Origin: Paraniabella hibiscisoli | GTDB taxonomy: Bacteria; Bacteroidota; Bacteroidia; Chitinophagales; Chitinophagaceae | NCBI RefSeq assembly: GCF_022512515.1 | Contig: NZ_JAKWBK010000004.1 | Location: forward strand, 89,019 to 153,018 | DNA: 64,000 nt | Direction: 5' to 3' | Part shown: piece by piece, positions 50,547-62,197 of the stretch | How the letters are laid out: each line of letters opens with the position of its first letter | Position numbering within the stretch: the stretch's first letter is position 1 | Program-made: the position numbers and the translations under genes | The notes under the pieces: generated by a model | The model's input: only the letters and a program-made list of their open reading frames with translations | Database searches by the model: none | What the model was told of the DNA's origin: nothing

Positions 50547-52279
50547 TTAAAGCTCACCTTTCTTTAACTGTGTTACGGCATAGTTCACAGCCCTGGCCGT
50601 TAAAGCCATATACAATATAGACGGGCTTTGATTACCTGTGCTGGTCATACAGGCACCATCTGTAACGAATACATTCTTACAATGGTGTAATTGGTTCCAT
50701 TTGTTCAACAACGAAGTTTGAGGATCATGTCCCATGCGTATGCCACCCATCTCATGAATATCCAATCCCGGTGGCTGCGGCTATCGTTCACCTGAATATT
50801 AACGCCTCCAGCAGATTTAAACATCGCTTGTCCCTGTTCAAGAAAATCATGCACCATTTTATCATCATTCTCATCATATCCTACAGAGGTAATCAATAGG
50901 GGCATTCCAAACCTATCTTTTTCAGTATCACTTAATCTTACATGATTGGATGCTTTGGGTATGGTTTCACCCTGCATATACATATACATGCCCCAGGCGC
51001 CTGGTTCCGAAAGCTCCTCTTTAAACGCCGCGCCGATCCCAGCAGCTGTACTATAAATTTTGTTAGATCTGTAACCTCCACTAAAAATGACATAACCGCC
51101 TAAGAAGTCGGCTTCCAGCTTCTTCAGATTCCTGAAATTGGGAATAACACATTCAGTGGCTCTTCGTACTTTATAATACTGATCTTCCATTCCCTCAAAT
51201 GTGGCATTCATACTGCCGCGATAATTATGAAAGCAAATGTATTTTCCCATCAGGCCATTGTCGTTACCCAGGCCATTAGGAAAGCGGGTTGAGGTGGAAT
51301 TAAGCAGGATCAGATTGGTATTTAATGCTGATGCATTGATAAAAATAATATCGGCAAAGTACTCCGTCGTTTCTTTAGTTAAAGCATCTATTACTCTTAC
51401 GCCTGTGGCTTTTTGTTTTTGTTCATCATAAATAACAGAATGGACAACACTATGCGGACGCAATGTTAAATTACCTGTTCGATTAGCCCAGGGTAAAGTA
51501 GAGGCATTGGAACTAAAATATCCTCCGAAAGGGCAGCCACGCATACAAAGATCCCGGTTCTGGCATTGTGCCCGTCCCTGCTGCCCATGTATTTCCTTCG
51601 GCTCCGTTATATGTGCCAATCGCCCGGGTATGTAGTTACGCTGGTACTGATCCCAGATCACTTTTTTAAAATGCTCTTCTACACAATTAAACTCCATGGG
51701 TGGCAAAAACTCCCCATCCGGCATTGATTCTATATTTTCCCTGCTGCCACATACGCCTATAAACTGCTCTACGTAACTATACCAGGGTGCAATATCATTG
51801 TAACGAACCGGCCAATCAACTGCATAACCATAACGTAGGGGAGCTGAAAAATCCCAGTCGCTCCAACGTTGGCAGCTACGCCCCCAGGTAAGCGATTTTC
51901 CTCCTACCTGGTAGCCACGTATCCAATCAAAGGGCTTTTCCTGAATATAAGGGTGCTCTTCATCTTTTACGAAAAAATGCTGTGTCGCTTCATCATATCC
52001 GGCAGCTTTTGAAATCAACGGGTTGTTTACCTTTTGCTGAAGTGTTATGGATCCACTATGGGGTAATTCCCAACGACGAAGGTTCATCGTTGGATAATCT
52101 TTTAAATGCTGCACGTCCCGCCCGCGTTCCAGCACCAGTGTTTTAAGCCCCTTATCGCAAAGTTCCTTTGCAGCCCATCCACCACTGATGCCACTGCCTA
52201 CGACAATGGCGTCATAGGTGTGAGTAGCTTTGCCATTTGTATTAATGTTTTTAGAATCATTGACCAAAACATCGTTCAT
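50547..52279 (-). CDS. GMC-family oxidoreductase (frameshift)
   Basis: About 578 residues. FAD-binding GSGISGGWAAKEL (G28-x-G30-x-x-G33), LVLERGRDVQHLKDY, GGKSLTWGRSCQRWSDWDF, and a C-terminal part with the catalytic His region (DIHEMGGIRMGHDPQTS, VFVTDGACMTSTGNQSPSIL). The break near 50770 lies just before this last segment. The protein has the Cys-rich CQNRDLCMRGCPFGGY insert typical of glucose/gluconate-dehydrogenase-like members. Last gene of the cluster; it probably oxidises a sugar or glycoside hydroxyl (inferred). Confidence 0.88.
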
Positions 52280-52338
52280 ATAAAATTATTACAATTAAAA
52301 CAATTTATTCGCCTCAATCCGGTTGCTTGTATCCTGAA

Positions 52339-53165
52339 TTATTTTAAAGCTGCATCATTATCTTTTTGCAAAAAATTGGCGCCATCATCAATATGATCAG
52401 CTACCCACTTCATCAAAGCTTCATCAGGAACGGGTTGCAGCGGCATCGTGCTGGAAGAAGAGCGTTCATTATACGGTATGTTACTGCTCCTGTTATATAC
52501 TGATATCAGCGACCAGCGCGGCTTGTCGGATAAATTTGCTTCTGACCTGTGTAACAAGTTCGGATGAAACAATAAAGCATCTCCCGCATTAATTTCTACA
52601 TATACCAGGTCCATTTCTTTTAAAGCTAATTCTACATAACGCATGGAAGCGCCTACCTGCTCTCCCGAAAAACCATGCTCTACCCGGCCCATCTTATGCG
52701 ATCCCGGTAGCACCTGTAAACACCCGTTTGCTTTGCTCGCATCAGTGATAGCCACCATAATGCTGATCATCTGATCAGGAAACAAAAACTCATTTTTATA
52801 CCAATAACCATAATCCTGGTGCCATTCCCAGGCGCCTCCGGTTTGCGGTTCCTTTTGCATAAGCTTGCTATGAAAATGACAGACAGCTCCATTTCCATCC
52901 AACAATTTGTCGGCTGCATTTACCATGCGTTGACTCTTAGTGAGTAAACCATAGGCATCATTACCCGGTGTGTACCATAAAGTAAGCTTTGTTTTTTACC
53001 AGCCTGATCGTTCAGATCAAAAGCATGCTTTTGTAATACATGATCCGTTACCGCAATAGTGTGCAGTTTTTGTACTTCTGCCTGTGACAAAAAGTTCTTG
53101 ACAATGATGTACCCTTTTTGTTCATACGCTGCAACCTGATCAGCCGACAATGGCATATATTCCAT
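52339..53165 (-). CDS. Phytanoyl-CoA dioxygenase (PhyH) family protein (frameshift)
   Basis: An Fe(II)/2-oxoglutarate-type oxygenase, about 276 residues. AAYEQKGYIIVKNFLSQAEV at the start; the iron site HQDYGYW (HxD) and HRSEANLS (distal His); GCLQVLPGSHKMGRVEHG; RWSLISVYNRSSN (2OG Arg). One base is missing near 52925-52970 (the LTLWYTPGND region). Substrate unknown. It lies between the Gfo/Idh/MocA and GMC genes on one strand, suggesting a shared oxidative pathway. Confidence 0.87.
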
Positions 53166-53223
53166 AACCTTGTTTTTTAGTACTACCTCATTTGTAATAA
53201 TACCTCTTTCAGAGTGGCCTTCG

Positions 53224-54388
53224 TTATACCACGGGCCATTTAAATTGACTGGTTAATTTTACTTTAGTGCCCATAGCTGATGATTTGCGGGCAGCTTCAA
53301 TAATTTCCAGCACATGTAAAGCATGTTCAACATTAATAAGCAGGTCGGTATTATTGATCAACGACTCCCCTACTTTGGTAGCGCCTTCCTGCCAAACAAA
53401 ATCTCCTTTATCACTGCTCATTAATATTGCCGGTTCATCCCATGAAGTATCCACCATCACACCATTTGTTTCCCAGTCATAACCTATTAACCGCATGTTG
53501 CCATAATCGCCGTAAACCTGTATAGAATGCAGCGCTTGCTTGCCGGCTTCATGACCATGTGGGTCAAAATAATTGAAGCCACACATTACATGACTTATTA
53601 CATTATTATCATGTTCCAGTAAAATGTGTGCATTATCTTCCGCTACTACTTTAATAGTTCCTTTATCATCAATTTTCCGCTCTGGTTTCACTATACTGGT
53701 CATAGCCATAACCGATCTTGCAGGGCCTAACAACCCTGTTAAAGTAGTTATATTATAAACCCCTAAATCGGGCATACTGCCACCTCCTTTTTCATAAAAA
53801 AAGAACTCCAGCCGGGACCTGTATGTCCATATTGTCCATGAGCACTAGCCACTTTTCCCAACTTACCTTGCTGTATACATTTGCTCATGAACGCAAATTG
53901 CGGACTATTGACAACTGCCGGAGCGCCCCAGATCTTTAGTTTTTTTGCCTTGCTAATGCTACCAGTGCCTTTCCCTCTGCATAGGTGTTAGCCAATGGCT
54001 TCTCACTCCAAACATGCCGGCCAGCCAATAATGCTTTTTTATTCAGATCTCCATGTACCTGCATATCCGTAAGCGTCACCATCATATCAAAAGGCGCTTC
54101 CTTCAACATTACATCAATGTGCGAATAAGTTTTAGCGTTCAGGTTGTATTGCTTGTTTTGAGCAATTGCTCTTTCCGGCTTGATATCACAAAGACTTACA
54201 ATTTGAATATAAGGCGATGATTGCAGGTGCGGTATATACCTGTTGCTTACACTGCCACAACCTATTACCGCTACCTTTAGTTTCCTGTCGGAACTGATCG
54301 CCCAGGACTCTAATGAAGACAATAAAATAGCTGCACCGGCAAATGTTGTAGACTTCAGGAATTCATTTCTTGATATTTTGGAATTCAT
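53224..54388 (-). CDS. Gfo/Idh/MocA-family oxidoreductase (frameshifts)
   Basis: About 388 residues with a TAT-like or Sec leader (SRNEFLKSTTFAGAAILLSS). Rossmann fold KVAVIGCGSVSNRYIPHLQ and the EKPLANTYAEGKALV motif (Lys-Pro) are followed by the C-domain (GGSMPDLGVYNITTLTGLLG, HDNNVISHVMCGFNYFDPHG). Breaks lie at about 53935 (EKPLANTY... joined to a KIWGAPAVVN segment) and near 53800. NAD(P)-dependent oxidation of a sugar derivative; exported members of the family occur in Bacteroidota glycan loci. Confidence 0.88.
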
Positions 54389-54416
54389 ATTACAATTGCT
54401 TTAATGTATTACGTCT

Positions 54417-55861
54417 TTACTGAATAGACGGGCTTTGAAAGCCTAATCTTTTTAACCCATTTTTTATATCTGGTATGCCCATAAACAATTTCCATAACAA
54501 CCCGGTACGATAGTTCTCAATCATGGTAACAATCGGCCCCTGGTCAATTGCCAGATGACTTTTAGCATACCAGTTATGATGGATGCTAAACCCATCTACA
54601 AATCCATATCGACTCCATATTTTATTGCCCATTTCTTCATAAAAATACCGGAGCGCCTGCATGCTTTCTTTGGGAGTAAATGGCATAGATGAAATTGCCG
54701 CTGTAGGTTGAATAACCCCTAAATCGTTTTGTGGATGTGGACTGTGCGCTACATACCCTTTATAACTGTCACCTGCCGTAAGACCCCAACATTTTTCACT
54801 ATATCCTTTATACTTTTTGGGATTCTCGATACAGTAGGCCCTATTGATTAGCGTATGGTTTTTTCCTGCTCAAAATAATCGTTACCAAGGGTATCCTTTA
54901 ATCCATTAGGATCAATACCCTGAAATGTATACTGCTCAAAAAATAAAGGACCACCTTTATCTTCATCATAGTTTCCCAATGGTAACCGGTAACCATAATA
55001 TTCTTTCCCATTTTTAAAGCCATAGCTGCCTACCCATGAGCCATCATAAACAGATTTGGCAATTGCTTTTGCAGGATTAGGTGCTGAGGCGGCCATAATA
55101 TAAGTGATCAAGCATTCGTTCCATCCCCATACCGGGAAGTTCATATCAAAACCATTATTAGGGCTCCAATGCCAGAACAACTTGTTTTGACCATTCGTGT
55201 GCCAGTTCCAGTTAGCGGCTCCCCACATCTGGTCTACTCTTTTGCGCAGGTATACTTCGCGGGGTGTATTGCCTTTAAAATATTCTCTTGCACATAAAAA
55301 GCCCATCAGCAAGTAAGAGGTTTCTACAATATCAGCCCCATCATCTAAGCGGTCAAATGGAATGGCTTTACCAGTACGGCCATCCATAAAGTGCGGGTAA
55401 ATACCATGATAACAATCGGAAGTAATTAAGAAATCTGCTATTTTAATCAATCGCCTTACAGCCGTATCTCGCCCTATCCAGCCACGATCTACAGCTACTA
55501 CAGTAGCCATTATACCAAATCCTGTTCCGCCAATAGCACCTGCATCAGGACCAAAAGGTTTAGTGCTGAAATTAGGCTCATCCCATGCTTCATTGATATA
55601 ATCCCAATAATGCTGTGCTAAAACAGTATTACTGCGCTCCAGCGCCAGCCCGCTGTGTGGATGAGCACCATGCCAGAAAAAGCGGAAAGTTTGTTTTTGT
55701 ACGGTTTCTAATAGCTGCTCATCGCTAAGCCCCTTCCTTATGCCAAGCGGGGCAATACTATCAGGTCCATCACCATATTTACCTTTTGTTAATGAAAGCT
55801 GCGCATTTGCAAAGATGCAGGACCAGCAGATAAGCATCAATCCAATTAAAAACTTCCTCAT
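54417..55861 (-). CDS. PF10091 glycoamylase-family protein, possible GH144-type glucanase (frameshift)
   Basis: About 482 residues with a signal peptide (GLMLICWSCIFANAQ). RFFWHGAHPHSGLALERSNT, GTGFGIMATVVAVDRGW, FDRLDDGADIVETSYLLMGF, YFKGNTPREVYLRKRVDQMW and FPVWGWNECLITYIMAASAP are characteristic of the family, which includes endo-beta-1,2-glucanases first described from Chitinophaga. A break near 54848 joins INRAYCIENPKKYKGYSEKC and GVIQPTAAISSMPFTPKESM. First gene of the minus-strand cluster, divergent from the AraC regulator. Confidence 0.86.
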
Positions 55862-56183
55862 ATTACTACACAGATTTTGATGAACGATTTCAATTACACA
55901 GCTGTAACCCTGCTTCCAGGATGCTATATATTAGTCGGGAAGATATACCATCCTCTATAGGTTGACACACAATCTTGAGTTTTAATACCTGTACAAATTC
56001 ATGGTAAACAGCAATTCAAAAACTATTTACCGGCAAAGCGATACGACCTATATAAAAGCAATCTGTAATCAAAACTATGGATCGTTGTAACGAGAAACTA
56101 CTACAAAAAAGTGAAGATTGATACTTTTTTAGCAAAAAATAGATTATTTTAATAGTTATAAAAGCACAAAACAATTACTTCTA
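55862..56183. promoter_or_regulatory. Divergent intergenic region between the glycoamylase and araC-type genes
   Basis: A 322-base, AT-rich spacer between diverging genes, so it must contain both promoters and probably the binding site of the AraC-type regulator. No clear palindrome or consensus -7 element was seen. Confidence 0.45.
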
Positions 56184-57050
56184 ATGAAACCTGCACTTGA
56201 ACACCTGCCAAAAGAAAGAAATGAATCATTTGCCGTAAGAGATTTTGATTATCATTACTATCCTAATCCCTGGCATTATCACCCCGAATATGAAATTGTA
56301 TTGGTTACTGAAAGCACAGGAAAAAGATTTATTGGCGACCACCTCTCCGATTTTGAACCGGGTAACCTGGTTTTGATAGGTCCCAATATACCTCATACTT
56401 ATAGAAACCATGACAGGTATTATGAAAAAGATGCAGGGCTCAGAGCCAGATCTATTGTTATACATTTCACGGAAGCTTCCTTGGGCAATGAAACATTGCA
56501 TTTACCCGAAACACAGGCAATACAAAGGCTATTTGAACAATCGAAAAGAGCCATTGAAGTAACAGGTAATACGAACCGGTATGTAAGCGAACTCTTATAT
56601 AAAATAGTTGGTTTAAACGGTCTAAAGCGCTGGATCTGCCTTTGGGAGATCGTTGCCGCTCTGGCAGAATCCAATGATCTAAAACCGATATGCAACTGGT
56701 CGCAGGAAGGGCATAACCCTAAAGAAAGTAAAAGATTATGGGATGTACTGGACTGGGCTATTCATCATTTTGAAGAGGGCATAACACTTAAGCAGGCGGC
56801 TAGCATTGCCCAAATGCAGGAGAATGCATTTTCCCGTTTTTTCTCCAAACGTACAAAAAAAACATTTTCTCAATTTGTACAGGAACTGCGCCTGCAAAAG
56901 GCAGCACGGTTACTGATCGAAAATGATGAGCTATCAGTTACACAAATATGCTATGACTGCGGATATAATAATCTTTCTAATTTCAACCGTCAATTTTTGA
57001 ATCACTATGAGATGAGCCCGGTTAAATACAAAAGAATATACAGGTCATGA
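56184..57050 (+). CDS. AraC-family transcriptional regulator with cupin sensor domain
   Basis: 288 residues, intact. The N-terminal cupin (YYPNPWHYHPEYEIVLVTES, NLVLIGPNIPHTYRN) would sense a sugar. The C-terminal double HTH spans about residues 190-285 (EGITLKQAASIAQMQENAFS, LSVTQICYDCGYNNLSNFNR, MSPVKYKRIYRS). It is divergent from the glycoamylase - Gfo/Idh/MocA - PhyH - GMC operon and is the natural candidate activator. Confidence 0.92.
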   Translation: MKPALEHLPKERNESFAVRDFDYHYYPNPWHYHPEYEIVLVTESTGKRFIGDHLSDFEPGNLVLIGPNIPHTYRNHDRYYEKDAGLRARSIVIHFTEASLGNETLHLPETQAIQRLFEQSKRAIEVTGNTNRYVSELLYKIVGLNGLKRWICLWEIVAALAESNDLKPICNWSQEGHNPKESKRLWDVLDWAIHHFEEGITLKQAASIAQMQENAFSRFFSKRTKKTFSQFVQELRLQKAARLLIENDELSVTQICYDCGYNNLSNFNRQFLNHYEMSPVKYKRIYRS

Positions 57051-57069
57051 TACATATACAAAACAGCAA

Positions 57070-57092
57070 AAGGCTACCTGCATGGTAGCCTT
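57070..57092 (+). terminator. Terminator after the AraC-type gene
   Basis: AAGGCTACC and GGTAGCCTT are perfect 9-bp arms around a 5-base loop, followed by an A/T-rich stretch. It separates the converging araC-type and M1 peptidase genes. Confidence 0.8.
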
Positions 57093-57118
57093 ATTATATT
57101 TTAATAAACAGGTTTGTT

Positions 57119-58953
57119 TTAAAAGTTTTGCTTATTGTTCTGCCGGTTAATATCGGCCATCCGCTGGGTGGGATCAATCTCTATAATAGCGATATCTTCT
57201 TTCTTCAAATCAGTTGAAATAACATAGGTTTCGCTGGTCCAACGCCAAACAGGATGGGTTTTGCGTGGGATCGTATTCTCTTCCGGCTTCAAACCATACA
57301 TCAGATCCATCGGTATATAGTGCAACTCCTGCTTACCGTCTTCCCTGGTAATTACCAGATCAACAGGCATCGGTATAAGACCTTTATTGCGTAGCCTAAT
57401 CTGCGTCTTTCCATTTTCCTCCCAAACATTTTCAATGGCATAGTCAATGGTTTTAATACTGTTTACCCAAAACTCCTTATACCAGTCCAGCTTCATATCG
57501 CTTTCCCTTTCTGCAACCCGTATAAAGTCATCAACAGTAGGATGTTTGAACTTCCAGGTATTATAGTAATCCAGTAAGATCTTATCGCGTGTTGCTGCTC
57601 CAACAATATATCCTAATTGCTCTAAGAACACGGCCCCTTTTGAGTAGCTGGCAATGCTATACCCCATATTGGTATTAAAATGATCGGCATGAGTAGCCAA
57701 CGGTTCTTCAAAATTAGAGCGAGCCAATTTATAATAGCTGTTATAATCGGCCAAATTAGCAGTATCGCGGTTACCATTCTTCAACCAAACACTTACAATG
57801 TTTTCTCCGTAGGAAGTAAACCCTTCGTCCATCCAGGGGTAGAGGCTTTCATTAGTGGCTAATACCCCCTGGTACCAGCTGTGAAACCATTCATGTAACC
57901 AGGCGCCGGGCTGGCCAATAAGGTGGCCATAGGATATTCCATACCACCATCACCACCGGTAATAAACGAGTATTGTTTGTAAGGATAAGCACCAAATTGC
58001 TTCTCCATAAAGGGGTAGGCTTTTTCAGCCTGTATTAAAATATTCTCCCAGTCTTCGGCTTTTTTGCCGGCAGTTTTATACAATAAATGAAGCGTAATGC
58101 CATCTTTGATCAGTTTGGTTTTATGAATGAACTCAGGATCGGCGGCCCACATAAAATCGTGCACGTTCGATGCGGTAAACCTCCAGGTAAGCTTTTCAGT
58201 AGCTGGTACCACGGGCTTTACACCGGCAGCCTCATAGCCAAAACCTATCTGGTTCGCATTTTTTAAATAGCCGGTACCACCCAGTATATAATTTTTGTCA
58301 ATACTGATATTGACCTCAAACTCCCCGAAAGGGCCATAAAACTCTCTTCCCACATAAGGAGTAGGATGCCAGCCTGCTTTGTCATAGGCACAGATACGCG
58401 GGTACCATTGACTCATCGAATAGCGAACTTTGGTAGTAGGGTTATCTCTACCGCTGCGCCTGATCTGTAAAGGCACCTGGGCGTCGAACTCCATATCCAG
58501 CACCACTTTTTGTCCGGGTAAAATGGCTTTGGTTAGCGGCACCATTAAAATGGTTTCGAGCTCTTCAAATTTTTGAGGTACGCCATTCAGTTTTAAAGAT
58601 TTTACTTTCTGATACCCTATCTCATCCTTAGCCAGGCTATCAATACGCCCTCTCACTCTGGGATCCCAGTCTGGCTTGCCATTAATGCTTATTTCACCCT
58701 GGCGGCGGCTGCGATTATCCATCATACTTCCCGGCTGAAAAGCATTCCAGTATAAGTGATAAAAGATCTTCTTTAATGTGTCGGGAGAATTATTCCAATA
58801 TTCTAATTTTTGTTTACCGGTAAACTGATTGGATTGGACATCCATGTCTACGTCCATCACATACTTTACTTTCTGCTGCCAATAACCCTGTTGAGCCAAT
58901 GCAATTGTTCCCCAAAAACCGGCTAAAGCAACTGTTACAAGTTTCCTGATCAT
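57119..58953 (-). CDS. M1-family metallopeptidase (frameshift)
   Basis: Zinc aminopeptidase-like protein of about 612 residues with a signal peptide (KLVTVALAGFWGTIALAQ; I chose the ATG at 58953 before it). GEFEVNISIDKNYILGGTGY in the N-domain precedes the zinc site. After one G is added near 57920, the sequence reads GQPGAWLHEWFHSWYQGVLA with HEXXH and, 18 residues later, E in YPWMDEGFTSYGE, the M1 gluzincin pattern. Periplasmic peptide degradation; family members of this kind are common in Chitinophagaceae. Confidence 0.9.
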
Positions 58954-59196
58954 AATCGTTATCCTTAAGTACGAAAAGCGCAAATATAAAATATATGTTA
59001 AGGGAATCCTAACCGTTTAAATAATAAAGCAGCAGGATACGGGGAGTTGGATATTGAGCATTTCTCAATTGTTGCTTGACATTTCTTACCAGCTTTCTAT
59101 TTAGCACCCGCCAGAATGAAGTTCTCTCAGGCAGGCAGAGCGCAAAAAGAAACGGAGGCACAAAGCAACGTGAATATAGTCTATCTTCCCTATTTA

Positions 59197-59899
59197 CTAC
59201 TCGCCGTCGCCTACTTGCTCATATTCTATTCGCTTTCCGTTAAAACCTTCTACCACCAGTACTATCTCGCCTTTTACGGTTTTCTGCGAAAAATAAGCAG
59301 CTACTTCCTGCAAACTACCCCTTTTATTTTCTTCGAACATTTTGGTCAGTTCCCGGCTTACACTACATTGCCGGTCAGCACCGAAATAAGTAGCCAGATC
59401 ATTAAGTGTTTTCACCAAACGCATCGGCGACTCATAAAAGATCATCGTTCGCTCTTCGCTCTTTAATTTCTCAAGAAAAGTATGTCGCCCTTTTTTAAAG
59501 GTAAAAAACCTTCAAAGCAGAAACTATTAGTTGGCAGCCCGCTATTTACTAATGCAGGCACAAAAGCCGTGGCGCCAGGTAAACTTTGCACTTCAATACC
59601 CTGCTGCACACATGCTCTTACCAGCAAAAAAGCCGGGTCGGAAATCCCTGGGGTTCCTGCATCGGTTACCAAAGCCATTTTTTACCGGCGGCCAACTGTT
59701 GCACCAAGTGTTCCACGATTTTATGTTCGTTATGTTGATGGTAAGGTGTAAGTGGCCTGGATACCTGGTAATGATTTAATAAGTGTGAAGTAGTGCGGGT
59801 ATCTTCAGCAAGTATAACATCTACCTCCTTCAGCACTTCCAGCGCTCTAAGGGTTATATCCTTTAAATTACCAATAGGTGTAGGAACCAGATATAACAT
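59197..59899 (-). CDS. rsmI: 16S rRNA (cytidine1402-2'-O)-methyltransferase RsmI (two frameshifts)
   Basis: About 234 residues: LVPTPIGNLKDITLRALEVL, VILAEDTRTTSHLLNHYQV, ALVTDAGTPGISDPAFLLVR, SLPGATAFVPALVNSGLPTN and MIFYESPMRLVKTLNDLATY are all RsmI (tetrapyrrole-methylase fold) hallmarks. Single-base losses near 59675 and 59480-59465 split it. Its start lies 2 bases from the pssA stop, suggesting co-transcription. Confidence 0.93.
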
Positions 59900-59901
59900 G
59901 A

Positions 59902-60648
59902 TTAAGCTTTATTGGGTCTGAAAATTAAAGACAGCAGCACATACGCAATAAATATAACCGGTACAGCCAACCATTTTAAGAAGATGATAGATAATACGGC
60001 GATCAGCAATAAAACAAATTTGTCGGTGTTGCTTTTAACACTGAAATTTTTGAATTTAAGACTGATCAATGGAATATTGGATACCATTAAAAAAGATACC
60101 AATACTATAATTGCATATAAGATGTAAGGATTAGAAAGCCAGGCTTCGGCCCAACTATTAGTGGTATTTACAATAAAAGGCAACGACGCAATCATTAACC
60201 CTGCAGCCGGTGTAGGCACGCCTTTAAAGTAATAGGTCTGCTCTTTATCGAGGTTAAACTTAGCCAAACGCCATACGGCACAACATGGAATCAGCAAGGC
60301 TGGCAGCAGGTACCATATATCACCTACCGGCATAGCCGCTTTGGTTAAAGCCAATTGAAGCAACCGATACATGATCATACCCGGCGCCACACCAAAGGTT
60401 ACGGCATCGGCCAGCGAATCCAACTGAGCGCCCATGTCTGAAGTAGCCTTAAATAAACGGGCTACAAAACCATCCAGGAAATCAACTACTGCAGCCAGGA
60501 AGATATAGACTCCGGCTACTATCAGCCCCATCGAAAAAGTACCGGCAGCACTGGTCATCAAAAACCCATCATCTTTAAAAATATAAATGATGGCTATACA
60601 GCCGAATACCAGGTTGAGAAGGGTAAATAAATTGGGGATCTGTTTCAT
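59902..60648 (-). CDS. pssA: CDP-diacylglycerol-serine O-phosphatidyltransferase
   Basis: Integral membrane enzyme of about 248 residues that makes phosphatidylserine for phosphatidylethanolamine synthesis. The CDP-alcohol phosphotransferase motif is complete: DGFVAR, then G, D, D in FKATSDMGAQLDSLAD (DGx2ARx8Gx3Dx3D). I chose the ATG at 60648 (KQIPNLFTLLNLVFGCIAII, the first helix); the 16 upstream codons lack family similarity. Intact. Confidence 0.92.
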   Translation of the reverse strand: MKQIPNLFTLLNLVFGCIAIIYIFKDDGFLMTSAAGTFSMGLIVAGVYIFLAAVVDFLDGFVARLFKATSDMGAQLDSLADAVTFGVAPGMIMYRLLQLALTKAAMPVGDIWYLLPALLIPCCAVWRLAKFNLDKEQTYYFKGVPTPAAGLMIASLPFIVNTTNSWAEAWLSNPYILYAIIVLVSFLMVSNIPLISLKFKNFSVKSNTDKFVLLLIAVLSIIFLKWLAVPVIFIAYVLLSLIFRPNKA

Positions 60649-60721
60649 ACGAGTTGATGGTTCATCGCTGATCGTCCATAGTTTGTATTCTGCCATGAAC
60701 GATCAACCATTAGCTATTAAC

Positions 60722-62014
60722 CTACTTCTTCATCAATCTTTCAATATCATCGGCTTCGATTGGAATATTTTTCATCAGATCGATATTACCATTTTTAGTA
60801 AGCCAGAAATTATTTTCTATGCGGATGCCCATTTGCTCTTCTTCTATATAAATACCGGGCTCAATCGTAAATACCATTCCAGCTTTAATGGGTTGGTAAA
60901 AATTAGGGCCCAGGTCATGCACATCAATACCCAGGTGGTGAGAGATGCCATGATAAGTATATTTGCGATAGGCCCTGTTTTGAGGGTCTTCGTTCTTTAC
61001 ATCAGCTTTGCTAATCAGGCCCAGCTTCAGGTATTGCTTGGTAAACTCATCGCCGGCTTTTTCATGATACTCAGCAATGGTAATACCCGGCTTCAGAATA
61101 CCGGCACAATAACGATGCACCTGCAGGCAGGCATTGTATATTTCTTTCTGGCGTGGTGTAAACTTACCGTTCACAGGTACGGTGCGGGTCAAATCGGCAT
61201 TGTACCCACCGTATTCAGCACCAAAGTCCATCAATATCAGCTCCCCATCTTTGCACTGGTTACTATTAAAGATATAATGCAATACCCGGGCATTGTCACC
61301 GCTTGCGATAATACTATTATATCCTTCTCCTGTTGCACGCTGGCTCAGGAAAGAATGAACAATCTCAGCTTCAATCTCGTATTCCCATACACCGGGCTTT
61401 ATAAATTGTAAAAGGCCACGGAATGCATTTTCGGTAATATCAATAGCTTTCTGAATTACCTCTACTTCATACTGCGTTTTTATGGCCCTTAATTCGTGCA
61501 TGATACGTGCTGCACGCAGATAATTATGCAGTGGGTAGCGCTCTTGAATGTGCTTAATATAACGTGTTTGCGCAGTATCGAGCCAGGATCCTTTGCGATC
61601 ATGTTCATTAGAATCCAGGTATACATTTTCGGCAGCATGCATCCAGGCTTGTAATAAAGCCGGTAAAACATCTGTCCATACAATTGTTTTGATTCCGTTA
61701 ATGGCCGTAGCCTCTGCTGCCCTTAACCGCTTGCCATCCCACTTTTCTTTTAGTTCATTAGGACGAACCAATACCAGCACTTCTCTATATTTAGGATCCG
61801 GATTATCCGGGAAAAGGATCAGCATTGAATCTTCCTGCCTGATGCCGGTTAACCAAAAAAGAGAACTATTCGGTTTATACTTATATAAAGCATCCGCGTT
61901 ATGCGGCACTTCCTCGTTCGAAACAAAAATAGCAATAGAATTCTTTTGCATTTTCTTTACAAAACGCTCCCTGTTATTAATAAACAGTTTAGGATTTAAC
62001 GGTAAGTATTTCAT
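60722..62014 (-). CDS. pepP: Aminopeptidase P family protein (Xaa-Pro peptidase)
   Basis: 430 residues, intact. Releases N-terminal residues preceding proline. N-terminal domain (KYLPLNPKLFINNRERFVKK) and a C-terminal pita-bread fold with all metal ligands: ILMDFGAEYGGYNADLTRTV (two Asp), YTYHGISHHLGIDVHDLG (His), FTIEPGIYIEEEQ (Glu) and GIRIENNFW (Glu). Length and motifs agree with PepP. Confidence 0.93.
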   Translation of the reverse strand: MKYLPLNPKLFINNRERFVKKMQKNSIAIFVSNEEVPHNADALYKYKPNSSLFWLTGIRQEDSMLILFPDNPDPKYREVLVLVRPNELKEKWDGKRLRAAEATAINGIKTIVWTDVLPALLQAWMHAAENVYLDSNEHDRKGSWLDTAQTRYIKHIQERYPLHNYLRAARIMHELRAIKTQYEVEVIQKAIDITENAFRGLLQFIKPGVWEYEIEAEIVHSFLSQRATGEGYNSIIASGDNARVLHYIFNSNQCKDGELILMDFGAEYGGYNADLTRTVPVNGKFTPRQKEIYNACLQVHRYCAGILKPGITIAEYHEKAGDEFTKQYLKLGLISKADVKNEDPQNRAYRKYTYHGISHHLGIDVHDLGPNFYQPIKAGMVFTIEPGIYIEEEQMGIRIENNFWLTKNGNIDLMKNIPIEADDIERLMKK

Positions 62015-62197
62015 GTAAATATTGAAGATTGAAAACTAAATATGGTTACAAACTTAACATTTGGAACCTTAATAATAGCACATAAAAGTAAACACTTCTG
62101 CTAAATAAAAACATAGCAGGCAAAAGAAGAGAGGAAGAATGTGATGAACGGGATCATGTCCCGAAAATCTAAATCGTAATTACAGGACGGGTGTGTA

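Noticed and set aside
59116..59466. Plus-strand frame overlapping rsmI
   Set aside because: Shadow of rsmI; hydrophobic composition arises from the complementary strand.
60587..61411. Long plus-strand frame (274 codons) opposite pepP and pssA
   Set aside because: It runs across two well-defined genes on the other strand and shows no domain or signal.
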